NCBI GenBank assembly: GCA_024696005.1
Contig: JAILHF010000051.1
Span: 62,001 to 126,000, forward strand
Direction: 5' to 3'
DNA: 64,000 nt
Origin: Lachnospiraceae bacterium
GTDB lineage: Bacteria > Bacillota > Clostridia > Lachnospirales > Lachnospiraceae
A model generated the notes under the pieces. It was not told the origin of the DNA, did no database searches, and saw nothing but the letters and a program-made list of their open reading frames with translations. Positions 38,505-47,372 of this stretch are shown here, piece by piece. Position 1 is the first letter of the stretch; every line of letters begins with the position of its first letter. Made by a program: the position numbers and the translations under genes.

Positions 38505-41483
38505 TTGGCCAGCGCCGGTAACGGGAAGAAACGAAGAACAGCGTCCGCCGGAACTACGAAACGCAGCGGTAAGGCAAATACCGGGAAGCGCGGCAGCAAT
38601 GGCAGAAGTCGCGGGCAAGCGAAGAAGAGCCCCGATGAACTGATGTTTGTTGCTTTGCTGCTTCTTTTTGTCGTCCTTATCCTGATCGGCCTGTGCATGT
38701 TCGGTGTGATCGGCGGCAGTCTGGGGCCCGCCGTCAAAACACTCCTTCTGGGTATATTCGGCTTCCTGGCTTACATTCTTCCTTTTGTGGCGTTGTTTAC
38801 GCTCTTTTATCTGTTTTTCCTTTGTGAAAAAGCACCCGCGAAAAACCGGGTGATCGCGTTTTTTGTTTTCTGGATCCTGATCGGGATCTTTGCGGCGTTT
38901 CTCGGGACCGATATCCCTTCGATCTCCGAATACCGCGAAGCATCCGCGCCTTTTGCGGAGCGTTTTTCCTATTTCAACAAGACACTTTACGAAGCCGGCA
39001 AGGGCGGCGGGGTCATTTTCGGCCTCCCGGCCCTGCTGTTTTACGCGCTGTTCGGGAAGGGCGGATCCCTCTTTGTTGTGATCCTGCTTTTGATCTTTTC
39101 GGTACTGCTCTTTGGCGGACGCCCCCTGTTTGACCGCATCACGGCTTATGTAGCGGCGACGATCGAGGCCGGCAGGGAGAACCGTGAGCAGGATTACGAT
39201 GACGGCGAAGACTATCCGGAGGATGATACGGAATACGATGCTTCTTCGGAAGAGGAATGGCTGCGCATGAAGGAGGAACAGAAGCTGCGCAGGGCCAGGC
39301 AGCTGAAGGCTGCGGCACACCGGAACGCGATCCGCGAGCAGCAGCAACAGGAAGCGAAGGCCCGCATGCGTGAGGAAAAGGAACGCCAGCACGAAGAAAA
39401 ACTCAGACGAAAGCAGGCCGAGGAGGAACAGCGCCGGAAGCGGGAAGAGCAGGCCGAAGAGGAGCGCATCCTTACAAGTTCCGCGCCGAACAGAAGACAG
39501 CCCAATATCAGCTCGCCCGAGCCGGGCATCCCGCTCAGGCATAAACTCGACGACATCCATGAGATCACGGTGCTTGCCGGACCCGGGGAGGAGCAGAAGC
39601 CCGAAACGGCTGCCCAGTCCGCATCACAGCCGCCTTCCTTCATGAACAGGGACTTGTCAGGCGGGGATGAACTTCGGGAGATACGTCCCGAGTTTGATGA
39701 CGGGGATGCCGCGCAGGCGGAGCCGGAAAGCTTTGCAGCCGGAAACGCGCCTGCGGAGGAAACGCCGGCTCCTGCAGCGGAACCCGAAAAAGAAGAGGCG
39801 CTACCCGAGATCGTATCGCCGTTTCAGGCTGACCGCGTGACCGAGGAAGCCAAAGCCGCGGAAGCGGAGGCTGCCAAGCCGGAAGAAGAAACGAAGAGCG
39901 GGAAGGCGCAGGAGGAAGCCGGCAAGGCAGAGACGCCTGAGGCCGGAAATAATGCGGCGCCCCGCAAAGCGGAATATAAGATCCCGCCTGTCTCTCTTCT
40001 GAAGGGGGCAGAGAAAAAGAACAGGGGACGCGACGATAAGGAACTTCAGGAAACGGCAGTACAGCTTGAGCAGACGCTGAAATCCTTCGGCGTGACTGCA
40101 AAGGTCAGCGATATCAACCAGGGGCCTGCCGTCACGCGCTTTGAACTTCAGCTCGGCGAGGGGATCAAGGTCAACAAGATCGTGAACCTGGCGGATGATC
40201 TGAAGCTGAACCTTGCAGCGGAGGAAATCCGCATCGAGGCACCGATCCCCGGAAAGCCGGCGGTCGGTATCGAGATCCCCAATAAGGAACGCATCACGGT
40301 GACACTCCGGGAACTGATCGAATCCCCTGAGTTCAAGCGTTCGGAATCGCTGCTTTCGTTCGTGGTCGGCAAGGATATCGGCGGAAGCGTGATCATCGGG
40401 GACATCGCAAAGATGCCGCATCTGATGGTGGCCGGAACGACCGGTTCCGGTAAATCCGTGTTTACGAATTCCATCATCCAGAGTATCCTGTTTCACGCAA
40501 AGCCGGATGAGGTGAAGCTGATCCTGATCGACCCGAAGGTCGTGGAATTCTCGGTCTACAACGGCATCCCGCATCTCATGACGGAGGTCGTGACGGATCC
40601 GAGAAAGGCCAACAGTGCGCTGGCCTGGGCAGTCAAGGAGATGGAACGCCGCTACAAGCAGTTCGCGGACGAGGGCGTGCGCGGGATCAAGGGCTATAAC
40701 GAACTGGTCAGCGAAGGGAAGATCACGGACGGCGACGGCAAAACGGTCTCGCCGATGCCGCAGATCGTCATTGTTGTCGACGAGCTGGCCGACCTGATGA
40801 TGGTGGCCGGCAAGGAAGTGGAAAATTCGATCTGCCGGCTGGCACAGCTGGCCAGAGCGGCAGGCATCCATCTGATCATTGCCACGCAGCGCCCGTCCGC
40901 GGATGTCATCACGGGACTGATCAAGGCGAACATGCCCAGCCGTGTGGCGCTGAAGTGCGGCAGCGGCATCGATTCCAGGATCATCCTGGATTCGCTGGGC
41001 GCGGAGAAGCTTCTGGGCAACGGTGACATGCTCTATTCACCGCAGGGCGTTACCAAGCCGCTCCGTGTGCAGGGCGCCTATGTTTCGGATGAAGAAGTGC
41101 AAAAGGTGGCGGCTTACCTCAAAGAGCAGGCAGCCGGGATGCAGGTCTATGATCAGAGCGTTCAGGAAGAGATGAACAATATCAGCACGGCCGGCGAAGA
41201 CGGAGCAGCTCCCGACGGCGACGGCACGGGTGCCGAGCCGGATGACGGACTGGATCCGCTTTTTGAAGATGCCTGCCGGCTGGTTGTTGACAAGGAAAAA
41301 GCTTCCAGCGGCATGCTGCAGCGGGTGTTCAAGGTGGGGTATAACCGCGCGGCAAGGATCGTAGACCAGATGGAGTCCAAGGGCGTGGTCGGCCCCGAAG
41401 AAGGAACGAAACCCAGACGCGTGCTCGTAAACGCGTTGCAGCTGGAGGAATTGTTGAAAAACCGTACGGCTAAGGAGACGTAA
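38505..41483 (+). CDS. ftsK: DNA translocase FtsK/SpoIIIE
   Basis: The 992-residue protein has a basic N-terminus and four membrane helices (about residues 45-205). A long charged coiled-coil-like linker follows (about 225-500, rich in Glu, Arg, Ala), then the motor domain. Walker A is GTTGSGKS near residue 644, Walker B lies in IVIVVDELADLMM, and the C-terminal gamma winged-helix domain includes GMLQRVFKVGYNRAARIVDQ. FtsK pumps chromosome termini through the septum, guided by oriented DNA motifs read by the gamma domain. The start is a TTG at 38505 with GGAGGAGC upstream; no ATG or GTG fits. It follows the Pro-rich gene by 26 nt. Confidence 0.95.
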   Translation: MASAGNGKKRRTASAGTTKRSGKANTGKRGSNGRSRGQAKKSPDELMFVALLLLFVVLILIGLCMFGVIGGSLGPAVKTLLLGIFGFLAYILPFVALFTLFYLFFLCEKAPAKNRVIAFFVFWILIGIFAAFLGTDIPSISEYREASAPFAERFSYFNKTLYEAGKGGGVIFGLPALLFYALFGKGGSLFVVILLLIFSVLLFGGRPLFDRITAYVAATIEAGRENREQDYDDGEDYPEDDTEYDASSEEEWLRMKEEQKLRRARQLKAAAHRNAIREQQQQEAKARMREEKERQHEEKLRRKQAEEEQRRKREEQAEEERILTSSAPNRRQPNISSPEPGIPLRHKLDDIHEITVLAGPGEEQKPETAAQSASQPPSFMNRDLSGGDELREIRPEFDDGDAAQAEPESFAAGNAPAEETPAPAAEPEKEEALPEIVSPFQADRVTEEAKAAEAEAAKPEEETKSGKAQEEAGKAETPEAGNNAAPRKAEYKIPPVSLLKGAEKKNRGRDDKELQETAVQLEQTLKSFGVTAKVSDINQGPAVTRFELQLGEGIKVNKIVNLADDLKLNLAAEEIRIEAPIPGKPAVGIEIPNKERITVTLRELIESPEFKRSESLLSFVVGKDIGGSVIIGDIAKMPHLMVAGTTGSGKSVFTNSIIQSILFHAKPDEVKLILIDPKVVEFSVYNGIPHLMTEVVTDPRKANSALAWAVKEMERRYKQFADEGVRGIKGYNELVSEGKITDGDGKTVSPMPQIVIVVDELADLMMVAGKEVENSICRLAQLARAAGIHLIIATQRPSADVITGLIKANMPSRVALKCGSGIDSRIILDSLGAEKLLGNGDMLYSPQGVTKPLRVQGAYVSDEEVQKVAAYLKEQAAGMQVYDQSVQEEMNNISTAGEDGAAPDGDGTGAEPDDGLDPLFEDACRLVVDKEKASSGMLQRVFKVGYNRAARIVDQMESKGVVGPEEGTKPRRVLVNALQLEELLKNRTAKET

Positions 41484-41486
41484 GTT

Positions 41487-43154
41487 ATGAAGAGTGACAT
41501 TGAGATCGCCCAGGAGTGCAGCATGCTTCCGATCCGAGAGATCGGAGAAGCAATCGGGATCGCGGATGAGGAGCTTGAGTATTACGGCCGTTACAAGGCC
41601 AAGCTCTCGGATGAATGCATGCGCCGCTTCGCATCGCGTCCGAACGGCAAGCTTATTCTGGTGAGCGCGATCAACCCGACCCCCGCAGGCGAGGGGAAGA
41701 CGACGATCAGCGTTGGCCTTGCGCAGGCCTTTTCCCGTCTCGGGAAAAAGACGGTACTGGCATTGCGGGAGCCTTCACTGGGGCCCTGCTTCGGCGTGAA
41801 AGGCGGGGCGGCCGGAGGCGGCTACAGCCAGGTTGTTCCGATGGAAGACATCAATCTGCATTTTACCGGCGATTTTCATGCGATCACTTCGGCGAACAAT
41901 CTGCTCGCGGCGCTTTTGGACAACCACATCCAGCAGGGCAATGAGCTTCACATCGACAGCCGGCGAGTCGTCTGGAAGCGCTGTCTGGACATGAACGACC
42001 GTGTCCTGCGCAACATTGTTGTAGGCATGGGAACAAAGAGTGACGGCTTTGTCCGGGAAGACCACTTTGTCATAACGGTCGCGAGCGAGATCATGGCGAT
42101 CCTCTGCCTTGCGGAGGACATGAAGGATCTGAAGGAAAGACTGGGCCGCATCATCGTGGCATACGACCTTGACGGGAACGCCGTTACCGCGAAAGACCTG
42201 CAGGCGGTCGGACCGATGGCCGCTTTGCTCAAGGATGCGATCCGTCCGAATCTGGTACAGACGCTGGAGCATTCGCCGGTCTTGATACACGGCGGACCTT
42301 TTGCCAATATCGCACATGGCTGCAACAGCGTGATCGCGACCAGGAATGCCTTAAAGCTCGGTGATTACTGCATCACGGAAGCGGGCTTCGGTGCCGATCT
42401 GGGAGCCGAGAAGTTCCTGGACATCAAATGCCGCATGACCGGTCTGGTCCCGGATGCCGTCGTGATCGTGGCGACGATCCGCGCGCTGAAATATAACGGA
42501 GGCGTGGACAAGAATGAGCTCAAGGCCGAAAACATCGATGCGTTGAAAGCCGGCAGCGTCAATCTGGTCAGACATGTAAAGAACATGCAGCGCTACGGTC
42601 TGAACGTGGCAGTGACCATCAACCGTTTCAACGAGGACACGCAGAGCGAGATCGACTGTCTTTCCGAGATCTGCCGCGGGCTGGGCGTTCCTTTTGCCGT
42701 ATCGGAGGTGTTTGCGAAGGGCGGCGAAGGCGGAACGGAACTGGCAAACATTGTTCTCGGGCTATGTGAGAAAGAAACGCAGTTCAAGCCGCTCTATGCG
42801 GATGAAGACAATATCGAAACAAAGCTTCGCAAGATAGCAACGCAGATCTACGGGGCAGCGGATGTGGAGTTTTCCCCGTCCGCACAGAAAGACCTGAAGT
42901 TCCTGTCGCAGGCCGGTTTTGATCATCTGCCCGTGTGCGTTGCCAAGACGCAGTATTCCTTTTCCGATGATCCGAAAGCACTGGGAGCACCGGAAGGCTT
43001 CGTCCTGCATATTCGTGAGCTTTATGTGAGCGCAGGGGCCGGTTTTGTGGTCGCGCTTTCCGGCAACATCCAGACGATGCCCGGTCTGCCCAAAACACCG
43101 GCCGCTTACCGCATCGATGTGAATGAAGAAGGCCGGATCACCGGATTGTTCTAA
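41487..43154 (+). CDS. fhs: Formate-tetrahydrofolate ligase
   Basis: Fhs makes 10-formyl-THF from formate, THF and ATP, feeding one-carbon metabolism (purines, formyl-Met) or, in acetogens, the methyl branch of the Wood-Ljungdahl pathway. The 555-residue product has [11 protein letters not shown] (P-loop), [20 protein letters not shown] and [20 protein letters not shown], all family signatures, and the usual length. The start lies 3 nt after the ftsK stop, with AAGGAG inside the end of ftsK. 5-formyl-THF cyclo-ligase, another folate enzyme, is encoded at 56875. Confidence 0.97.
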   Translation: MKSDIEIAQECSMLPIREIGEAIGIADEELEYYGRYKAKLSDECMRRFASRPNGKLILVSAINPTPAGEGKTTISVGLAQAFSRLGKKTVLALREPSLGPCFGVKGGAAGGGYSQVVPMEDINLHFTGDFHAITSANNLLAALLDNHIQQGNELHIDSRRVVWKRCLDMNDRVLRNIVVGMGTKSDGFVREDHFVITVASEIMAILCLAEDMKDLKERLGRIIVAYDLDGNAVTAKDLQAVGPMAALLKDAIRPNLVQTLEHSPVLIHGGPFANIAHGCNSVIATRNALKLGDYCITEAGFGADLGAEKFLDIKCRMTGLVPDAVVIVATIRALKYNGGVDKNELKAENIDALKAGSVNLVRHVKNMQRYGLNVAVTINRFNEDTQSEIDCLSEICRGLGVPFAVSEVFAKGGEGGTELANIVLGLCEKETQFKPLYADEDNIETKLRKIATQIYGAADVEFSPSAQKDLKFLSQAGFDHLPVCVAKTQYSFSDDPKALGAPEGFVLHIRELYVSAGAGFVVALSGNIQTMPGLPKTPAAYRIDVNEEGRITGLF

Positions 43155-43167
43155 GGGGGAGAATGGG

Positions 43168-44904
43168 ATGACCTGTCCGAATTGCGGAAAAAAGATCAGG
43201 GACGGCCAGCTCCTCTGCAGCAACTGCGGAACGGAGCTGCAGCTGATACCCGATTTTGATCCGAAGATGGAAAACGAGATCCAGGACAGTCTGCAGGATC
43301 TGAACATACTGGACATGGATGATGAGGATGACGGCTTCGCAGGCGATGACGCCTACGGGGAAGACAGCCCTTACGGGGGTGACGCTCCTTACGGAGACGA
43401 TGCTTCCTATGCGGAGGATTATCCTTACGACGACGGCGCCTATGCGGATGAGACATATGATGATGCGGCCGATGATGACATCATCCTATACGATCGCGAC
43501 GGCGAAGCGTATTACGAAGATGAAGAAGAATACCTGGATGATTTTGATGAGGAATACGAAGGCGATGAGCTCGCGGATTTTGATGACGATGAAGACGTCA
43601 TGCACCAGCTTGTCCTGGCCATTAGGGAAAGCCGTTTCCGCTGGGTGTTCCTTGCACTGATCCTTTTGCTGATCGTCGGCATCATCGTTGGTGCCAGCAA
43701 GATCAGCAAGCTTCTCTATCATGAGAATTCCCAAAGCTATCAGACACAGCTGGCCAAAGAAGCGGCCGAGAGCGGGGATTACGCCAAGGCCATCGAGTAC
43801 ATGGAAAAAGCCCTTACGCTGGATTCCGAGGACAGCAGTCTGAAGTTTACGCTCGTGGATTACTATTTTGCCAATTCCGAAGAGGACAAAGCGATCCTGA
43901 TGCTCTGGGAGATCATCTATTCCAAGGACATCAACGCCCAGCTGGCATATCGCAGGATGATCGAGTATTATGCCGAACGCAAAGACTTCAGCATGATCGA
44001 AGAGATCCTTTCCAACTGCGATGACAGCACGGTGCTGACACAGTTCGCGGAGTACACGGCTCCGCCTCCCGAGTTTTCCGAAGAACCGGGCAGCTATGAA
44101 AATGTGGTCTGGCTGAAGCTTTCGGCGCCCGGCGGCGGCAACATCTATTATACGCTGGACGGTACCGATCCCACGACGGACAGCGAGCTTTACACTTCGC
44201 CGCTGTACCTGGAAGTAGGCATCATCAATGTGCGCGCGATCTATGTCAACAGTTACGGGATCGCGTCCGAAATAGCGGACGGACGCTTCACCATCGATAT
44301 CCGCAAGCCGGATGCGCCTGTCGTGAAACCGGCCGGCGGCGTCTTTACCGAGCCGGAGCTGATCTCGGCGGAAGCACAGAAATACTGCCGTATCTTCTAT
44401 ACGACCGACGGACGGGCACCCACGGACCAGAGCACCGAGTATCTGAGCCCCGTTCCGATGCCGCTCGGACACAGTCACATGGTGTTCATCGCCTACAGCC
44501 AGGACGGGATACCGGGCGAGATCACCGAATGCGATTTTGACCTGACACTCGAAACGGAGATCGATGCCCAGAGCTTTATCGACCTGCTGAAGCAGTTTGA
44601 CATCAACAGCGGTAAGACCGTGGACCTGGAAGGGCACCTGCCCGGAAACATCAGCCGTTATACCTACAATGTGGGCTATGCTTTGAAATTTGAGGAGGAT
44701 ATCTATTATCTGATCACCGAGAACGTCACGGACATGAGCGAAAACTCCATAAAGACGGGAGCATATTATCTGGGTAACATCAGTACCGGTGAGCTTTATA
44801 AAGCAGTACGCAGTGAAGAAGACCAGAGTTTCAGCCTCGGGGAACTGATACCGCCTGAAGCGATGATGGCGCCGGAACCCATGATACCGGATGAAGAGGG
44901 ATAA
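43168..44904 (+). CDS. Zinc-ribbon membrane protein with TPR-like and chitobiase-type domains
   Basis: The 578-residue protein begins with a zinc ribbon, CPNCGKKIRDGQLLCSNCG. An extremely acidic Asp/Tyr-rich stretch follows (about 45-150, with repeats such as PYGGDAPYGDDASYAEDYPY). One membrane helix (about 159-180) leads to TPR-like helices (about 190-290) and two chitobiase C-terminal-type domains (about 310-345, IYYTLDGTDPTTDSELY, and about 398-435, IFYTTDGRAPTDQSTEY). The zinc ribbon should be cytoplasmic and the rest outside. I know no function for this arrangement. The same chitobiase-type domain occurs in the secreted C1 protease at 27614. AAGGGGGAGA precedes the ATG. It follows fhs by 13 nt and is the probable partner of the small membrane protein that follows. 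Confidence 0.8.
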   Translation: MTCPNCGKKIRDGQLLCSNCGTELQLIPDFDPKMENEIQDSLQDLNILDMDDEDDGFAGDDAYGEDSPYGGDAPYGDDASYAEDYPYDDGAYADETYDDAADDDIILYDRDGEAYYEDEEEYLDDFDEEYEGDELADFDDDEDVMHQLVLAIRESRFRWVFLALILLLIVGIIVGASKISKLLYHENSQSYQTQLAKEAAESGDYAKAIEYMEKALTLDSEDSSLKFTLVDYYFANSEEDKAILMLWEIIYSKDINAQLAYRRMIEYYAERKDFSMIEEILSNCDDSTVLTQFAEYTAPPPEFSEEPGSYENVVWLKLSAPGGGNIYYTLDGTDPTTDSELYTSPLYLEVGIINVRAIYVNSYGIASEIADGRFTIDIRKPDAPVVKPAGGVFTEPELISAEAQKYCRIFYTTDGRAPTDQSTEYLSPVPMPLGHSHMVFIAYSQDGIPGEITECDFDLTLETEIDAQSFIDLLKQFDINSGKTVDLEGHLPGNISRYTYNVGYALKFEEDIYYLITENVTDMSENSIKTGAYYLGNISTGELYKAVRSEEDQSFSLGELIPPEAMMAPEPMIPDEEG

Positions 44905-44925
44905 TGAGCGAAAGGAGTGGGGGTT

Positions 44926-45450
44926 ATGAATTGGAATGACAAGCTCAGTTCCTATCAAAGCAAGTCTCAGAAAGCGGAAGAGGCGAAGAGTTCGGCAGTA
45001 GCGCTGCTCATTATCGGCGGCTGCGGGCTGGTGATCGTCCTGCTGTGGGCGTTCAATCTCCTTCCCGGCAACATCAGCATCGTCCGGCGCTTCATGCTCT
45101 GCGGGATCATCGGTCTCTTTTCCATCGTGTTCCTGATCATGGGTTTCTTTTCGATCCGTTCCTCCAAAAGGCTGCGGATCGGGGCGAAGGAAGAGGACAA
45201 ACGCACCGAAGAGATCCTGAAATGGGCCAGGGAGAATCTGAAAAAAGAGGTCCTGGACGAAAAGGTGCTCGGGGAAGGCGAAGAACTGGAAGAAGAGGAA
45301 AAGTATTTCCGCAGGATCTCACTGATTTCGGCCTGCCTGAACGAAAAATACATGAATCTGGAAGCGGATTATGCCGAGGATATCAGTGAGCAGATCTACC
45401 AGCAGACCTATGACAATGCTTCCTCCGACCGGGGAGCGATCGCCTCATGA
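44926..45450 (+). CDS. Small membrane protein with two helices and a charged C-terminal tail
   Basis: I do not recognise this 174-residue protein. It has two hydrophobic segments (about 25-45, VALLIIGGCGLVIVLLWAF, and about 56-78). A charged cytoplasmic-type tail rich in Glu and Lys follows (EEDKRTEEILKWARENLKKE), and a helical end (NLEADYAEDISEQIYQQTY). The ATG at 44926 has AAAGGAG 8 nt upstream; a GTG at 44917 overlaps that site. It follows the zinc-ribbon gene by 21 nt, and its last codons overlap the rlmH start (ATGA), so the three are probably translated from one mRNA. Confidence 0.8.
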   Translation: MNWNDKLSSYQSKSQKAEEAKSSAVALLIIGGCGLVIVLLWAFNLLPGNISIVRRFMLCGIIGLFSIVFLIMGFFSIRSSKRLRIGAKEEDKRTEEILKWARENLKKEVLDEKVLGEGEELEEEEKYFRRISLISACLNEKYMNLEADYAEDISEQIYQQTYDNASSDRGAIAS

Positions 45451-45926
45451 GCCGCACGGACATCCTCTGCGTCGGACGTCTGAAAGAACGTTACTGGACC
45501 GAAGCCGTGGCCGAATACAGCAAGCGCCTTTCCGCATACACAGATCTGCGCATCCTGGAAGTGAAGGATGAAAAGGCGCCCGAAAAAGCTTCGGAAGCAG
45601 AGGCAAAGGCGATACTGGCCGCAGAGGCCGAAAGCCTGAAGAAGCATCTGGATGCGAAAGCCTGTCGCATCGTGCTGGCGATCGAAGGGAAACAATACAG
45701 CTCCGAAGAGTTCGCCGCTCTTCTGGACGCAAAATACACAGGCGGCATCTCGCATCTGCAGTTTGTGATCGGAGGATCCCTCGGACTCGATGAGGAGATC
45801 AAGAAAGGGGCGGTGCTTCTGTCTTTTTCAAAGATGACCTTTCCGCACCAGCTGATGCGGGTGGTTCTGCTTGAACAGATCTACCGGGCACACAAGATCC
45901 TGAAGGGCGAGCCCTATCACAAGTGA
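45447..45926 (+). CDS. rlmH: 23S rRNA (pseudouridine1915-N3)-methyltransferase RlmH
   Basis: RlmH is a SPOUT-class methyltransferase that methylates a pseudouridine in helix 69 of 23S rRNA using S-adenosylmethionine. The 159-residue product shows the family pattern: CVGRLKERYW near the N-terminus, VLAIEGKQYSSEEFAALL, FVIGGSLGLDEEI (SAM-binding knot) and the C-terminal MTFPHQLMRVVLLEQIYRAHKI ending in YHK. The start overlaps the upstream stop (ATGA). The last 10 bp overlap the convergent rsmF gene. Confidence 0.96.
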   Translation: MSRTDILCVGRLKERYWTEAVAEYSKRLSAYTDLRILEVKDEKAPEKASEAEAKAILAAEAESLKKHLDAKACRIVLAIEGKQYSSEEFAALLDAKYTGGISHLQFVIGGSLGLDEEIKKGAVLLSFSKMTFPHQLMRVVLLEQIYRAHKILKGEPYHK

Positions 45927-47287
45927 GCCTCACGCAGGCCTTTCGGATACAGGTTTTTCAGACGGCCGCCGGCCGCACGGAAACCTCCGAGAGCAACTCC
46001 TTCTGTCAGGATCGCGCCAAGGCCCTTTGAAAAGCCGCTTTCATCAACGAGTTCCTGGCCGTTCAGGTAACGGCGCAGCAGCGGATCCTCAAAGGGAAGA
46101 GACAGCGTGCGCGAAAGAGAAGCGCCGTATGCGGAAAAGAACTGATGATGCGGAAGGTAACGTTTTCTGGCATCGTCCCATTCCGCCACCGTGACACCGA
46201 GAAGGCTCAGCCCGTGAGAGGGAAGCCTGGGCGGAAGGGCCGGGAGCAGAAAGATGCGCTTGCCGCGGCAAAGGAAAGCGAACTTGCCGGTGTCGTCACC
46301 GAAGAGCTCTTTCAGCGCTTCCGTCTGCTGACGGTTCGGCGTATCGATCCCCGAGGGGATGCGCCCGGGGGCGCTGCCATCGGACGGGGTTCCGGCTTTT
46401 TGCAGATATGCCATGAACTGGCCCTCGCCGGCAAAACGGTGCGGGTAGCAGCGCCAGCTGCAGGGACCGCTCTGCAGCGCATTGGCCGTTACGGCGGGAT
46501 GCGCCACGGCAGGAAGGAATCCAAGCTCGCGGATCATGAAATCCACCTGCTCTTCGTCTTCCTCGGGAGCGTAGGTACAGGTAGAATAGATCAGCCTGCC
46601 GCCGGGCTTTAAGCAGGCGGCTGCGGATCGCAGAATGTCCCTTTGACGGTCGGCGCAGTGCGTTACCGCTTCTTCACTCCATTCGCCGACGCTTTCCGGA
46701 TATTTCCGGAACATCCCTTCACCGGAGCAGGGAGCGTCCACAAGGATGAGGTCGAAATGCTCGGGATAGACGGTGGCAAGCTCCGAAGGGTCGAGACAGG
46801 TAACGATGACATTCCGGTAGCCCATGCGTTCCATGTTCCCGATCAGGATGCGGTTTCGGGAAGGGTTCGGTTCATTGGCGACCAGATATCCCGTTCCGCC
46901 GTCAACGGCCTGTGCAAGCTGTGAGCTCTTCCCGCCGGGAGCGGCGCAGAGATCGAGGATGCGCAGATCGGAACCCAGAGGCAAAGGCGGGACCGGAAGG
47001 GCCGCGGCGGGATCCTGGGAATACAGCACGCCGGCGTGATGCATGGCAGTAGATCCGATATGCAGATCTTCGGACGCCTGATAACGCCAGACATGGCTGT
47101 CGAAAAAAGGACGGGCATTTAACGCGGGAACGGCCGGAAGACAGCTTTCGAAAGCAGAGGCCGTGATCCTGGCGCGGTTTAAGTGAAACGCTTTTTCGGC
47201 ATCGGCGGAAAAGGACGCAAAAAAATCCGACGCTTCCGCGCCGAGCAATGCGTTCATCCGTTTTTGAAAAGCAAGCGGCAGTTCCAT
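45917..47287 (-). CDS. rsmF: RsmF/NOL1-NOP2-Sun family rRNA cytosine-C5 methyltransferase
   Basis: The 456-residue protein has a SAM-binding core (ILDLCAAPGGKSSQLAQAVD) and the two cysteines of the class, in VDAPCSGEGMFRK and YSTCTYAPEEDEEQVDF. The C-terminal region of about 150 residues is of the RsmF type. It probably makes m5C in 16S rRNA. Its 3' end overlaps rlmH by 10 bp on the opposite strand. No ribosome binding site precedes the ATG at 47287. A good promoter ends its -10 seven nucleotides upstream, so a leaderless mRNA is predicted, just as for tmcAL. Confidence 0.92.
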   Translation of the reverse strand: MELPLAFQKRMNALLGAEASDFFASFSADAEKAFHLNRARITASAFESCLPAVPALNARPFFDSHVWRYQASEDLHIGSTAMHHAGVLYSQDPAAALPVPPLPLGSDLRILDLCAAPGGKSSQLAQAVDGGTGYLVANEPNPSRNRILIGNMERMGYRNVIVTCLDPSELATVYPEHFDLILVDAPCSGEGMFRKYPESVGEWSEEAVTHCADRQRDILRSAAACLKPGGRLIYSTCTYAPEEDEEQVDFMIRELGFLPAVAHPAVTANALQSGPCSWRCYPHRFAGEGQFMAYLQKAGTPSDGSAPGRIPSGIDTPNRQQTEALKELFGDDTGKFAFLCRGKRIFLLPALPPRLPSHGLSLLGVTVAEWDDARKRYLPHHQFFSAYGASLSRTLSLPFEDPLLRRYLNGQELVDESGFSKGLGAILTEGVALGGFRAAGGRLKNLYPKGLREAHL

Positions 47288-47294
47288 GGGCTCT

Positions 47295-47323
47295 ATGATA
47301 GCAGAACGTCCGCCCGCTTACAA
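47295..47323 (-). promoter_or_regulatory. Promoter of rsmF, predicting a leaderless mRNA
   Basis: On the minus strand TTGTAA (47323-47318), a 17-bp spacer and TATCAT (47300-47295), with 7 nt (47294-47288) before the ATG. No purine-rich ribosome site is present. Confidence 0.65.
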
Positions 47324-47372
47324 GCCTGCCGGACAAAAGGCTGTCCGCGGGGCAGAAAAGGAGGGAAGCAAG

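Noticed and set aside
47264-47299. A plus-strand promoter for pdp (TTGAAA ... TATGAT)
   Set aside because: The spacer would be 24 bp, too long for sigma-A, and there is no extended -10.
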